Part shown: in pieces, positions 54,029 to 62,408 of the stretch
Position numbering within the stretch: the stretch's first letter is position 1
Layout: each line of letters starts with the position of its first letter
Source: an uncultured Bacteroides sp.
Lineage (GTDB): Bacteria > Bacteroidota > Bacteroidia > Bacteroidales > Bacteroidaceae
DNA length: 64,000 bases
Assembly: GCA_949289345.1 (NCBI GenBank)
Contig: CASENS010000070.1
Location: 1 to 64,000, forward strand
Direction: 5' to 3'
Translations under genes and position numbers: made by a program
Notes under the pieces: generated by a model
Told to the model about the DNA's origin: nothing
Seen by the model: only the letters and a program-made list of their open reading frames with translations
Databases searched by the model: none

Positions 54029-54110
54029 TATTTCAGCTTGAATAAAAAACTATTCAAGGTGGAATAGAAAAATATTCCACATGGAATATAAAACTATTCA
54101 ATGTGGAATA
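54029..54110. repeat. Four 16-bp dyads at exactly 22-bp spacing
   Basis: Dyads begin at 54029, 54051, 54073 and 54095. The third, TATTCCACATGGAATA, has perfect 7-bp arms; the others vary at one to three arm positions. Flanks between the last three are A-rich and alike. It looks like an operator array 100-180 bp before the HU-like gene. Confidence 0.8.
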
Positions 54111-54176
54111 TAAACTCAATCCAATGCCATTTACATAGTTTAACCTGAAATGGAATAGAAATATGACCTAAATGAG

Positions 54177-54184
54177 TAACTTTG
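54177..54184 (+). promoter_or_regulatory. -7 promoter box of the HU-like gene
   Basis: TAACTTTG, 25 nt before the ATG at 54209. Confidence 0.65.
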
Positions 54185-54208
54185 TACATATACTAAAGTA
54201 GAAGAGAC

Positions 54209-54967
54209 ATGGCACAGTACAAGAAACGTGTGGAATGGAACGTGCGCCTGCAACGCTGCAACGTAGGCACGCACAAAGGCGAGTGGCAACCGTGGGTGGT
54301 GCTGCGGGGCACAGCCACACTGGACGACCTGGCCCGGAGGGTACAGGCATACGGGGCGGGAGGCATGTTCAACGCCGAACAGGTGGCGCTCGTGGGGCGG
54401 CTGCTGATGAAGGCCGCCACGGACATGCTGACGGAAGGCTTCGCCGTGGACACGCCCCTGGGACGGCTGACGCCCGTGGTGCGCGGCATGTGGGACTTCC
54501 ACCGCATTGACCCGCAGGCACGGGCGCAGAACCGGGCGGACGTGTCGTTCAGCACGGGGCCGATGCTGGCGGAGGCGCTGGACAACCCGCTGTTCCGCGA
54601 GACGGACCGCATTGTGCAGGGGCCGATGGTGTACGACGTGTTCGACCTCGGCAGCGGCACGCACGGCGAACGGCTGACGCCCGGCGGACACGTCTTCCTG
54701 CGGGGACGCCACCTGCTGATGAACGGCGACCTCCCCCAACGGGGCGTGGAGCTGCTGGACGCCGACACGGAACGGGTGGCGCACCGCTTCAGCGCGGACG
54801 AGGTGGCGGGCTACATGAACTCGCGCACACGCATCGCCCTCGTCCTGCCCGCCACGCTGCCCGCAGGCCGCTACCGCCTGGCGGTGACCACGCAATGCAC
54901 CACCGGCCCGCGCCCGCTGACCTACGCCAACCGCACGGTGGACGCAAAAGTGCTGCAGGCGGGATAG
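54209..54967 (+). CDS. HU-like DNA-binding protein with DUF4469-type C-terminal domain
   Basis: 252 aa. Residues 1-125 resemble the HU-related domain found in Bacteroidales proteins such as Bvu_2165 (YKKRVEWNVRLQ, DDLARRVQ, GRLLMKAATDML). The C-terminal 100 residues resemble the Ig-like DUF4469 domain (VFDLGSGTHGERLTPGGHVFL, split here as two strands; LVLPATLPAGRYRLAVTT). Such proteins are numerous in Bacteroides; their role in nucleoid structure or regulation is not established. It is separated by 43 nt from the sigma-54 activator gene and, like it, is visibly GC-rich. Confidence 0.78.
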   Translation: MAQYKKRVEWNVRLQRCNVGTHKGEWQPWVVLRGTATLDDLARRVQAYGAGGMFNAEQVALVGRLLMKAATDMLTEGFAVDTPLGRLTPVVRGMWDFHRIDPQARAQNRADVSFSTGPMLAEALDNPLFRETDRIVQGPMVYDVFDLGSGTHGERLTPGGHVFLRGRHLLMNGDLPQRGVELLDADTERVAHRFSADEVAGYMNSRTRIALVLPATLPAGRYRLAVTTQCTTGPRPLTYANRTVDAKVLQAG

Positions 54968-54985
54968 ACATTCCGATTAATTCCG

Positions 54986-54993
54986 TACATTTG
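54986..54993 (+). promoter_or_regulatory. -7 promoter box of the regulator/kinase operon
   Basis: TACATTTG, 17 nt before the ATG at 55011. Confidence 0.6.
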
Positions 54994-55010
54994 CACCCAC
55001 AACATCAGAT

Positions 55011-56342
55011 ATGAAGAAACCCGGTTCCATACTCATCGTAGACGACAACCGCAGCGTGCTCTCCGCCCTGCAACTGTTGCTGAAGCCCGTCTTCGGCCGC
55101 GTCGTCACACTCAACTCGCCCGTCACCCTGCCCGCGATGCTGCGCCAGGAAGCGTGGCAGGTGCTGCTGCTGGACATGAACTTCGGCGCGGGCGTCAACA
55201 ACGGAGGCGAAGGGCTATACTGGCTGCACGAGGTGAAACGCCTCTGCCCCGCCCTGCCCGTAGTGCTGTTCACGGCATACGCCGACATCGACCTCGCCGT
55301 GCGGGGCATCAAGGAGGGGGCGGCGGACTTCGTGGTGAAGCCCTGGGACAACCGGCGGCTCATCGACACCCTCACCGCCGCCGCACGCCCCGCGGACAAA
55401 GCCCCTGCGACACAGCGGAAGGAGCCAGCGATGTTCTGGGGCGAAAGCCCGGCCATGCGTGAGCTGCGGCGGCTGGCGGAAAAGGTGGCGCCCACCGACG
55501 CCAACATCCTCATCACCGGCGAGAACGGTACGGGCAAGGAGATGCTGGCACGCGAACTGCACGCCCTCTCCGGCCGGCGGGACACGGAGATGGTGACCGT
55601 GGACATGGGCGCGCTCACCCCCAGCCTGTTCGAGAGCGAGCTGTTCGGACACGTGCGGGGAGCCTTCACCGACGCCCACGCCGACCGTCCGGGCAAGTTC
55701 GAAGCCGCCCACCGGGGCACACTCTTCATGGACGAGATAGGCAACCTGCCCTACCCCCTGCAGGCCAAGCTGCTCACCGCCCTGCAGCGGCGCAGCGTGG
55801 TGCGTGTGGGCAGCAACACCCCCGTCCCGGTGGACATCCGCCTCATCTGCGCCACCAACCGCGACCTGGCACGCATGGTGACCGCCGGCGAGTTCCGCGA
55901 GGACCTGCTCTACCGCATCAACACCATCCACCTGGAGATACCGCCCCTGCGCGAACGCCCCGAAGACATCGTCCCCCTGGCACGCCTCTTCACCGCCCGC
56001 TTCGGACAGCGCTACGGCCGCCCGGACATCAGCCTCAGCGCGGAAGCGGAACAGAAGCTGCTGCGCCACACGTGGAAAGGCAACGTCCGCGAGCTGGAGC
56101 ACGCCATCGAGAAGGCGGTCATCATCAGCGACGGCGCACGCGTCGCCCCCCAAGCCTTCCAACTGCAAGCCCCTCCACAGCCCGACGCCGACACGCCGCA
56201 GGCCTCCACCCTGGAAGAGATGGAGATACAGATGATACGCCGGACGCTGGACGCCTGCGCGGGCAACCTCTCCGCCGTGGCCGCCCAACTGGGCATCAGC
56301 CGCCAGACGCTGTACAACAAGATGAAGAAATACGGACTCTGA
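55011..56342 (+). CDS. Sigma-54-dependent response regulator, NtrC family
   Basis: 443 aa with receiver, AAA+ and Fis-type HTH domains. The REC domain (about 5-125) has VDDN, the phospho-acceptor in LLLDMNFG (about 48) and VVKPWDN. The AAA+ domain (about 145-380) has Walker A GENGTGKE (about 168) and Walker B TLFMDEIGNLP (about 235). The sigma-54 contact loop reads GAFTDA where most activators have GAFTGA. The HTH lies at the C-terminus (AVAAQLGISRQTLYNKM). The kinase gene follows after 14 nt. Paired palindromes and a -24/-12 promoter before the ABC exporter make that operon the likely target. Confidence 0.93.
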   Translation: MKKPGSILIVDDNRSVLSALQLLLKPVFGRVVTLNSPVTLPAMLRQEAWQVLLLDMNFGAGVNNGGEGLYWLHEVKRLCPALPVVLFTAYADIDLAVRGIKEGAADFVVKPWDNRRLIDTLTAAARPADKAPATQRKEPAMFWGESPAMRELRRLAEKVAPTDANILITGENGTGKEMLARELHALSGRRDTEMVTVDMGALTPSLFESELFGHVRGAFTDAHADRPGKFEAAHRGTLFMDEIGNLPYPLQAKLLTALQRRSVVRVGSNTPVPVDIRLICATNRDLARMVTAGEFREDLLYRINTIHLEIPPLRERPEDIVPLARLFTARFGQRYGRPDISLSAEAEQKLLRHTWKGNVRELEHAIEKAVIISDGARVAPQAFQLQAPPQPDADTPQASTLEEMEIQMIRRTLDACAGNLSAVAAQLGISRQTLYNKMKKYGL

Positions 56343-56356
56343 ACCTCCCCGCCGCC

Positions 56357-57667
56357 ATGAAACGCCGCCTGCACATCCTCCTGCAATCCTACCCGCTGTG
56401 GGTCACGCTCACCCTACTCTCGACAGCCGCCGCCACGGCCGCATGGACACTCTCCACATATGGCATGGCCATTCCCCTCAGCCTGCTTGCCCTGTACGCC
56501 TTCAGCCGGCAAGTGCGGCTCCACCGGCAATACGCCCGCCAAGCCCTCTTCCTGCTGGACGCCATCGCCAACGACGACTACAGCGTGCGCTTCGGCGAGA
56601 CCGGCCTTCCGGAAAGCGACCGCCTGTACCACCGCGCGCTGAACCGCGTGACGCAGATATTGGGGCAAGTGAAGAAGGAAACCGCCCAGCAGGAAAAGTA
56701 CTACGAACTCATTCTGAACTGCGTCAGCACGGGCATCGTGGTGCTGGACAGCCGGGGCTACATCTACCAAAAGAACAACGAGGCACTGCGCCTGCTGGGC
56801 ATGGAGATACTGACGCACACCGGCCAGCTGGCCCGTGTCGACGCCCGCCTGCCGCAACTGCTGTCCGGTTGCCGTCCGGGCGACAAACTGCAGACCAGCT
56901 TCACCAACGAACGGGGCACAACCCACCTCTCCATCCGGGTGAGCGGCATCACCATCCGCGACAAGTCTTTACGCATTGTGGCCCTGAACGACATCAACCA
57001 CGAACTGGACGAAAAGGAAATAGACTCCTGGATGCGGCTGACACGGGTGCTGACGCACGAAATCATGAACTCCGTCACCCCCATCACCTCGCTGAGCGAC
57101 ACCCTGCTGACACGCATGGAAGAGAAAGACGAACTGCGCCAGGGCTTGCAGACCATCAGCGAAACGGGGAAGGGACTGATAAAGTTTGTGGAACGGTACA
57201 GACAGTTTACCCACATTCCTACACCCGTCCCCACGCTGTTCTACGTAAAAGGCTTCATCACCCGCATGGTACAACTGGCCCGTCACCGTTTCCCGGACAC
57301 ACACGCCGACTTCCGCATTGACATCCGCCCGGACGACCTCATCCTGCATGCCGACGAGCACCTCATCGCCCAGGTGATGACCAACCTGCTGGCCAATGCG
57401 CTGCAAGCCCTCGCCACCCAGGCGGACGGACGCGTCAGCATCCGTGCCTGTTGCGGTGAGGACGAAGCCGTGGTGATAGAAGTGGCCGACAACGGCCCCG
57501 CCATCCCGCCCGACGTGGCACGACACATCTTTGTCCCCTTTTTCACTACGAAAGAGAACGGCAGCGGCATCGGACTGAGCATCTCACGCCAAATCATGCG
57601 CCTGTCCGGCGGCAGTCTGACGTACCTGCCCGGCAAGGAAACCACCTTCGTACTACGCTTCGAATAG
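56357..57667 (+). CDS. Sensor histidine kinase, NtrB/NtrY-like
   Basis: 436 aa from the ATG at 56357. Two close N-terminal membrane segments (about 12-50) leave almost no periplasmic loop, so the signal is probably sensed in the membrane or cytoplasm. Then comes a PAS-like domain (about 115-220), the H-box in VLTHEIMNSVTP (about 233), N-box NLLANALQAL (about 345), DNGPAIP and GSGIGLSISRQIM (about 399). It is the cognate kinase of the upstream regulator. It converges with the ABC-2 permease gene with a 15-nt gap. Confidence 0.92.
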   Translation: MKRRLHILLQSYPLWVTLTLLSTAAATAAWTLSTYGMAIPLSLLALYAFSRQVRLHRQYARQALFLLDAIANDDYSVRFGETGLPESDRLYHRALNRVTQILGQVKKETAQQEKYYELILNCVSTGIVVLDSRGYIYQKNNEALRLLGMEILTHTGQLARVDARLPQLLSGCRPGDKLQTSFTNERGTTHLSIRVSGITIRDKSLRIVALNDINHELDEKEIDSWMRLTRVLTHEIMNSVTPITSLSDTLLTRMEEKDELRQGLQTISETGKGLIKFVERYRQFTHIPTPVPTLFYVKGFITRMVQLARHRFPDTHADFRIDIRPDDLILHADEHLIAQVMTNLLANALQALATQADGRVSIRACCGEDEAVVIEVADNGPAIPPDVARHIFVPFFTTKENGSGIGLSISRQIMRLSGGSLTYLPGKETTFVLRFE

Positions 57668-57682
57668 CATGCGGTCCGGCCG

Positions 57683-58813
57683 CTACACCCGCTTCCTGTA
57701 GGTCATGGCAGCCACGAGGCAGAGCGTCAAGGCGAAACCGGACAACGCCGCGTATTGTACCCAAAGGTCGGCCATTGTGGCGCCTTTCAGGTAAACGGAC
57801 CGCATGATTTCGATGAAATAGCGCGGCGGAATGGCATAAGTGACGCACTGCGCCCAATAAGGCATGGAAGCGATAGGCGTAAACAGCCCGCCCATCAGTT
57901 GGAAGATGACGATGAAGGCAAACATCATGAATATGCTCTGCAGGATGGTGGCCGACCGGTTGGCGATGAATACGCCCAGACCAGACATGACGAGGCTGAA
58001 CAGGATGGCGGCCAGATAGATGTTCGCCACATTTCCCTCCGGCACAAGTCCATAGACCAGCCAGCCGATAAGCATCCCCACCGTGACGACCAGGATGCCT
58101 ACCACCCAATAAGGTATCAGTTTCGACAGGACGAACTCCAGCCTGCCCACCGGCGTGACGTTCATCGCCTCGATGGTTCCTGTCTCTTTTTCGCTCACCA
58201 GGTTAAGGGTGGGCAGGAAGCCGCAGATGATGATGAGCAGCACCACCATGAGGGCGGGTATCATGTAATTGCGGAAGTCGAGCGTCGGGTTGTACAGGTT
58301 GACCGTGGCCGGTTCGGGCAGTGACAGGCTGACGCCTTGCTCCGCCTGCCACCGGGAGAGCGAACCGGCTATGGACATCGTGGCGTATCGCGCGCCAAGC
58401 ATGCCTTTGGTGGCATTCACCCCGTTGGCCTTCAAGTCCAGCCCGGGTTTCCTTCCGTTCGTCAAATCCTTGAAATAATCCTTGGGGATGGTGACAATGG
58501 CATCCGCCCCACCCTCCTCAATCTGCCGGAACGCTTCCCCGTAACTGGAATGACAGCCCTTCACGGACAGGTATTCGGAGGCATCCATATCCGCTATGAT
58601 CCGTCGCGACAGTTCCGTACGGTCGTTGTCCACCACGGCCACACTCACATTCTTCACATCAAGTGTCGCCACAAGGGGGATGATGAGCATCACCAGGATG
58701 GGCATGGCCACAATCAGGCGGGGAATGATGGGGTTGCGCTTCATCAGCAGCACCTCTTTCCTGAGCAATATCTTCAGTATTCTTCCATTCATAGTCACGT
58801 TACTTTTTGACAT
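57683..58813 (-). CDS. ABC-2 type permease, YbhR-like
   Basis: 376 aa. One N-terminal helix (about 30-50) is followed by a large extracytoplasmic domain (about 55-180) and five C-terminal helices, the layout of YbhS/YbhR/YhhJ drug-efflux permeases. LNLVSEKETGTIEAMNVTP (about 206-224) is the family's coupling segment. The start at 58813 overlaps the upstream permease by 14 bp; an ATG at 58792 (NGRILKILLRKE) is a good alternative. It forms a heterodimer candidate with the next gene and is the last gene of the efflux operon. Confidence 0.88.
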   Translation of the reverse strand: MSKSNVTMNGRILKILLRKEVLLMKRNPIIPRLIVAMPILVMLIIPLVATLDVKNVSVAVVDNDRTELSRRIIADMDASEYLSVKGCHSSYGEAFRQIEEGGADAIVTIPKDYFKDLTNGRKPGLDLKANGVNATKGMLGARYATMSIAGSLSRWQAEQGVSLSLPEPATVNLYNPTLDFRNYMIPALMVVLLIIICGFLPTLNLVSEKETGTIEAMNVTPVGRLEFVLSKLIPYWVVGILVVTVGMLIGWLVYGLVPEGNVANIYLAAILFSLVMSGLGVFIANRSATILQSIFMMFAFIVIFQLMGGLFTPIASMPYWAQCVTYAIPPRYFIEIMRSVYLKGATMADLWVQYAALSGFALTLCLVAAMTYRKRV

Positions 58814-59849
58814 TGAACTTCTTTATGGCCAACGCCAGTACACACAGCGTCATGCCCGCCAGCACCCCTACTTCCGTCAGCACGTACCCTACGGGAAGCT
58901 GCTGGATCATCAGCACCCGCATGGCCGAAATGTACCAGCGCGCGGGAATGGCGCACGAAATCCATTGCAGGAACAGCGGCATATTCTCCACCGGGAAAAT
59001 CATGCCGGACAACAGGACTACCGGAATCATGAACATCACACCGGAAACCAGCAGCGCCGAAACCTGCGTGGAGGCAATCGTGGAAACAAGCAGTCCCAAC
59101 GCCAAGGCCAGGATGACATACAGGATGCTTACCCACACCACGTTGATGACGCTCGCCGAAAAAGGTATGCCCAACAGGGTATAGCTCAGCACAAGCGCCA
59201 ATGTCAGGATGACGCACGACAGCAGGAAGTAAGGTACCAGTTTTCCCAGAATAATGGTATGGGGACGGACCGGGGAAACCAGCAGCAGGTTCATGCTGCC
59301 CGTCTCCTTCTCGCTGACAATCGAAACGGAGGTCATCATGGCACAGATAAGGATGAATATCATGCCCATAATGCCGGGCACAAAATTATACGCGCTTTTC
59401 AGCTGCGGGTTGTAAAGCGTGTCCGTCACCACCTGTACGCCTGCCGCGCCGCTGTTGATGACACTTTCAAGATAGGCCGTGGATGTCTGTGCCATGGTCG
59501 TGTTGGAAGCGTCCGCCACAATCTGACACTTCAGCTTCCCGTCTTCCGTGCGGAACACGACAGCGGCGTCCGCAACCCCTTTCCGCAAACGGTTTTCCGC
59601 TTCACTATAGGATACAATACCCTCGAACGTAAAGTAGGAATTGGCGCGTAATCGGTCTAACAGCCGCCTGGTCTCGTCCGTGTGCCGTTCTGCCACGGCG
59701 ACTACCTTCACATTGTTGACCTCTGTGGATATGGCGAAGCCGAACAGCAACAGCAGGACCACAGGCATCACCAGCACGACGGTTATCGTGCGGAAATCGC
59801 GCAGGAGGTGCAACACCTCTTTCTTTATGAGTGACCGGAATATGGACAT
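58800..59849 (-). CDS. ABC-2 type permease, YbhS-like
   Basis: 349 aa with the same plan as its neighbour: N-terminal helix (about 22-42), extracytoplasmic domain (about 45-170) and five helices. It has the segment VSEKETGSMNLLLVSPVRPHT in two parts (about 178-198). It should pair with the 57683-58813 product to form the membrane channel served by the two upstream ATPases. It starts 24 nt after the second ATPase gene. Confidence 0.88.
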   Translation of the reverse strand: MSIFRSLIKKEVLHLLRDFRTITVVLVMPVVLLLLFGFAISTEVNNVKVVAVAERHTDETRRLLDRLRANSYFTFEGIVSYSEAENRLRKGVADAAVVFRTEDGKLKCQIVADASNTTMAQTSTAYLESVINSGAAGVQVVTDTLYNPQLKSAYNFVPGIMGMIFILICAMMTSVSIVSEKETGSMNLLLVSPVRPHTIILGKLVPYFLLSCVILTLALVLSYTLLGIPFSASVINVVWVSILYVILALALGLLVSTIASTQVSALLVSGVMFMIPVVLLSGMIFPVENMPLFLQWISCAIPARWYISAMRVLMIQQLPVGYVLTEVGVLAGMTLCVLALAIKKFNVKK

Positions 59850-59873
59850 ACTTACTGAAATTAAGGATTAAAC

Positions 59874-60617
59874 TCAATCTCCCCTTTTCGCGTCTTTGGC
59901 CACTATCCTGAACACTTCGTCCATGGTGTCTGCCCGATACTGCCGTTTCAGGCCGTCCGGACTGTCCAAAGCCTTGACACATCCATCCACCATGATGGAG
60001 ATGCGGTGGCAATATTCGGCTTCGTCCAGGTAATGGGTCGTGACGAAAATGGTCATGCCTTCCGATGAGGCACGGTAAATCATTTCCCAGAACTTACGCC
60101 GCGTGACCGGGTCAACCCCACCCGTCGGCTCATCCAGAAAGACAATCTCCGGCGCGTGGAAAGTGGCTGCCGTGAACGCCAGCTTCTGCTTCCAGCCGAT
60201 AGGGATCTCTTTCACCAAGACATGCCGCAGGTCTTCCATGCCCAGTGTTCTGAACACATCATCAGCCTTTTCCTTTATCTGTCGGGAAGACATGCCGTAA
60301 ATGGTGGCGAAAAGATTCAGATTCTCCCACACGGTCAGGTTCTCGTAAAGGGAGAACTTCTGGCTCATGTAGCCGATGTGCCGTTTGATTTCCTTCGCCT
60401 GGCGGAGGATGTCGTAACCCGCCACGGTGCCGCTTCCCGATGTGGGATAGCTGAGCCCGCACAACATGCGCATGGCTGTTGTCTTGCCTGCGCCGTTTGC
60501 CCCGAGGAAACCGAATATCTCGCCACGGCGGACTTGCAGGGTGATACGGTCCACGGCGGTGAAACTTCCGAATTTCTTCGTGAGGTCCCTGATTGCTATT
60601 ACAGTTTCCTTATCCAT
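59874..60617 (-). CDS. ABC transporter ATP-binding protein of the efflux operon, second ATPase
   Basis: 247 aa. Walker A GANGAGKTT (about 38), Q-loop YMSQKFSLYENL (about 83) and Walker B IVFLDEPTGGVDP (about 156) are intact. The signature position reads IGWKQKLAF instead of LSGGQ. In E. coli YbhF two ATPase halves are fused and one half has a changed signature; here they are separate genes overlapping by 8 bp. It probably forms a heterodimer with the 60610-61524 product, in which one ATP site is altered. Confidence 0.9.
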   Translation of the reverse strand: MDKETVIAIRDLTKKFGSFTAVDRITLQVRRGEIFGFLGANGAGKTTAMRMLCGLSYPTSGSGTVAGYDILRQAKEIKRHIGYMSQKFSLYENLTVWENLNLFATIYGMSSRQIKEKADDVFRTLGMEDLRHVLVKEIPIGWKQKLAFTAATFHAPEIVFLDEPTGGVDPVTRRKFWEMIYRASSEGMTIFVTTHYLDEAEYCHRISIMVDGCVKALDSPDGLKRQYRADTMDEVFRIVAKDAKRGD

Positions 60618-61524
60618 CGTTCTTAGCCAATTTTATAAACAGGTCTTCTATGTTTCCTCTTGCCGGATAAATCCGTACATCCGTCAGGCCGTCTTGCCGG
60701 ATCCTGCGGGTGGCGTCGTCCGGGTCGAATCCGTCGTCCGTGACGATATGCAATGTCGCGCCGAAGGTGTAACAGTCCTTTACGCCGGGGAGGCCGCGCA
60801 AGGCTTCGAGCAGCGGATACATTTCCTTTGCCGAGGCGTTGTACAGGTTCTTGTCCAATCCTTCAATAAGTTTTTCCGGCGTGTTCACATCCAGGATCCT
60901 TCCTTTGTCAATCAGGGCGATCCGCTCGCACCGTTCGGCCTCGTCCATGTAGGAGGTGGACACAAGGATGGTGATGCCCTTTTCTTTCAATGTGGCCAGC
61001 ATGCCCCAGAACTCGCTTCGCGACACAGCGTCCACGCCGGTGGTGGGTTCGTCCAACAGAAGCACCTTGGGGCGGTGTATCAACGCGCAGCTCAGGGCCA
61101 GTTTCTGCTTCATTCCGCCAGACAAGGCTCCTGCCATGCGGTCGGGGAATTTCTTCAGTTGACCGAAAATCGGGGCTATCAGGTCAAAATTGTCTTTCAC
61201 GTCCACGCCGAAGAGCGAAGCGAAAAAGTGCAGGTTCTCGCTGACGCTGAGGTCGGGATAGAGGGAGAACCGTTCCGGCATGTAGCCTATCTCCGGACGC
61301 AGTCTCCGGTAATCCCTCACCACATCCAGTCCCGCGATTGTGGCCGACCCCTCATCGGGATCAAGCAGGGTGGTCAATATGCGGTACAGCGTGGTCTTAC
61401 CCGCACCGTCAGGCCCGATAAGCCCGAACAGACTTCCTTCGGGTACGGAAAGCGTCACGCCGTCGAGGGCGGTGAGTTTCCCGTACCGCTTCGTGAGGCG
61501 TCTGATGTCTATGATGCCGTTCAT
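60610..61524 (-). CDS. ABC transporter ATP-binding protein of the efflux operon, first ATPase
   Basis: 304 aa. Walker A GPDGAGKTT (about 38), Q-loop YMPERFSLYPDL, canonical signature LSGGMKQKL (about 137) and Walker B VLLLDEPTTGVD (about 157). The C-terminal 80 residues (YNASAKEMYPLLEALRGLPG...) form a small regulatory tail common in ABC-2 drug exporters. Its start overlaps the HlyD-family gene by 4 bp. Confidence 0.92.
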   Translation of the reverse strand: MNGIIDIRRLTKRYGKLTALDGVTLSVPEGSLFGLIGPDGAGKTTLYRILTTLLDPDEGSATIAGLDVVRDYRRLRPEIGYMPERFSLYPDLSVSENLHFFASLFGVDVKDNFDLIAPIFGQLKKFPDRMAGALSGGMKQKLALSCALIHRPKVLLLDEPTTGVDAVSRSEFWGMLATLKEKGITILVSTSYMDEAERCERIALIDKGRILDVNTPEKLIEGLDKNLYNASAKEMYPLLEALRGLPGVKDCYTFGATLHIVTDDGFDPDDATRRIRQDGLTDVRIYPARGNIEDLFIKLAKNDG

Positions 61525-62408
61525 AACCGGACTTCCCCATATTGGCCCAATTTCAACCTGCCGTCGTTCCGGACCGCTATCTTGACGGCATATACAAGAT
61601 TAGCCCTCGAATCCTGTGTCTGGATGGACTTGGGCGTGAATTCGCTTTCTTGTGCTATCCACACGATTTTGCCGGGATACTCATACTGCTCATCGCCGCC
61701 AAAATCAGCTATGACCGTCACCTCCTGGCCGATGCGGATATGTGCCAGTTGGGAAGCCGTAAAGTAGCTGCGGAAATAGATGTCGTCCAGATTCGCCATC
61801 TTGAAAAGCGGTCTTCCCGGTGTGGCGTATTCGCCCTGTTCGGCATATTTCTGCAAGACAATCCCGGTTATCGGTGCCGCGATGATGCTCTTGCGTATCT
61901 GCTCCTCTATCTGTTCCTTTTGGTATTGCAAGGCGGAAGCGCTTTCCGTGATGGAGCTGCGGTTCTTGTCAAGGGTGGAAAGCAGCCCTTCCAGTTGTCC
62001 GCGCAGGGTACGGAGTCGGGCGTTCGCGTCATCGCTCTGCTTCCGGGTGGCCGCACCGTCTGCCAGCAGGCGGGCGATGCGGTCGCATTCATGCTGCTGA
62101 TGGGCGATTTGTGACCTGAGTGCCGCCGCTTGCGCCGCAATGTCGGGCGATGATTTCTCGGTAGCCGACTGCTGGCTCTGCAATTGTCGCTGCCGGAGCG
62201 CGAGCATGACTGTATCCACCAGTCCGACCTGTTGTCCGCTGATGACGCTGTCACCTTCTTCAACAGTGAACGACACGAGTTTTCCGTCGGTTTCCGATGA
62301 TACGGTCACCGTGTTTGCCTCGAAAATGCCGGTGGCGTCATACTTCTCTTTGTGCTGGCAGGAAGTCATCGCCATAAGTACTGTGGTGAGTAAAACAATC
62401 TTTTTCAT
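61521..62408 (-). CDS. HlyD-family periplasmic adaptor, lipoprotein
   Basis: 295 aa with a lipoprotein signal (LMAMTSC, Cys 17). Layout of YbhG/HlyD adaptors: split biotinyl-lipoyl domain (VSSETDGKLVSFTVEEGDSV about 36-55 and IAAPITGIVLQKYAEQGEYA about 175), a long coiled-coil hairpin (about 70-165) and a beta-barrel domain (IRIGQEVTVIADFGG). It links the inner-membrane ABC pump to the TolC-like channel encoded just upstream. ATGA-type overlaps join it to both neighbours. Confidence 0.9.
   Translation of the reverse strand: MKKIVLLTTVLMAMTSCQHKEKYDATGIFEANTVTVSSETDGKLVSFTVEEGDSVISGQQVGLVDTVMLALRQRQLQSQQSATEKSSPDIAAQAAALRSQIAHQQHECDRIARLLADGAATRKQSDDANARLRTLRGQLEGLLSTLDKNRSSITESASALQYQKEQIEEQIRKSIIAAPITGIVLQKYAEQGEYATPGRPLFKMANLDDIYFRSYFTASQLAHIRIGQEVTVIADFGGDEQYEYPGKIVWIAQESEFTPKSIQTQDSRANLVYAVKIAVRNDGRLKLGQYGEVRL

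Larger units (their letters stand above)
53646..54208. other. Regulatory region between the ABC exporter and the HU-like gene
   Basis: No gene in 563 bp. From left to right: REP-like unit (53690-53725), minus-strand sigma-54 promoter (53743-53758), two 17-bp palindromes (53813-53850), REP-like unit (53911-53942), four 16-bp dyads at a 22-bp period (54029-54110) and a plus-strand -7 box (54177-54184). Confidence 0.75.

Noticed and set aside
54210-54225. TGGCAC resembling a -24 element
   Set aside because: It lies inside the HU-like coding start and has no -12 TTGC at the right spacing.
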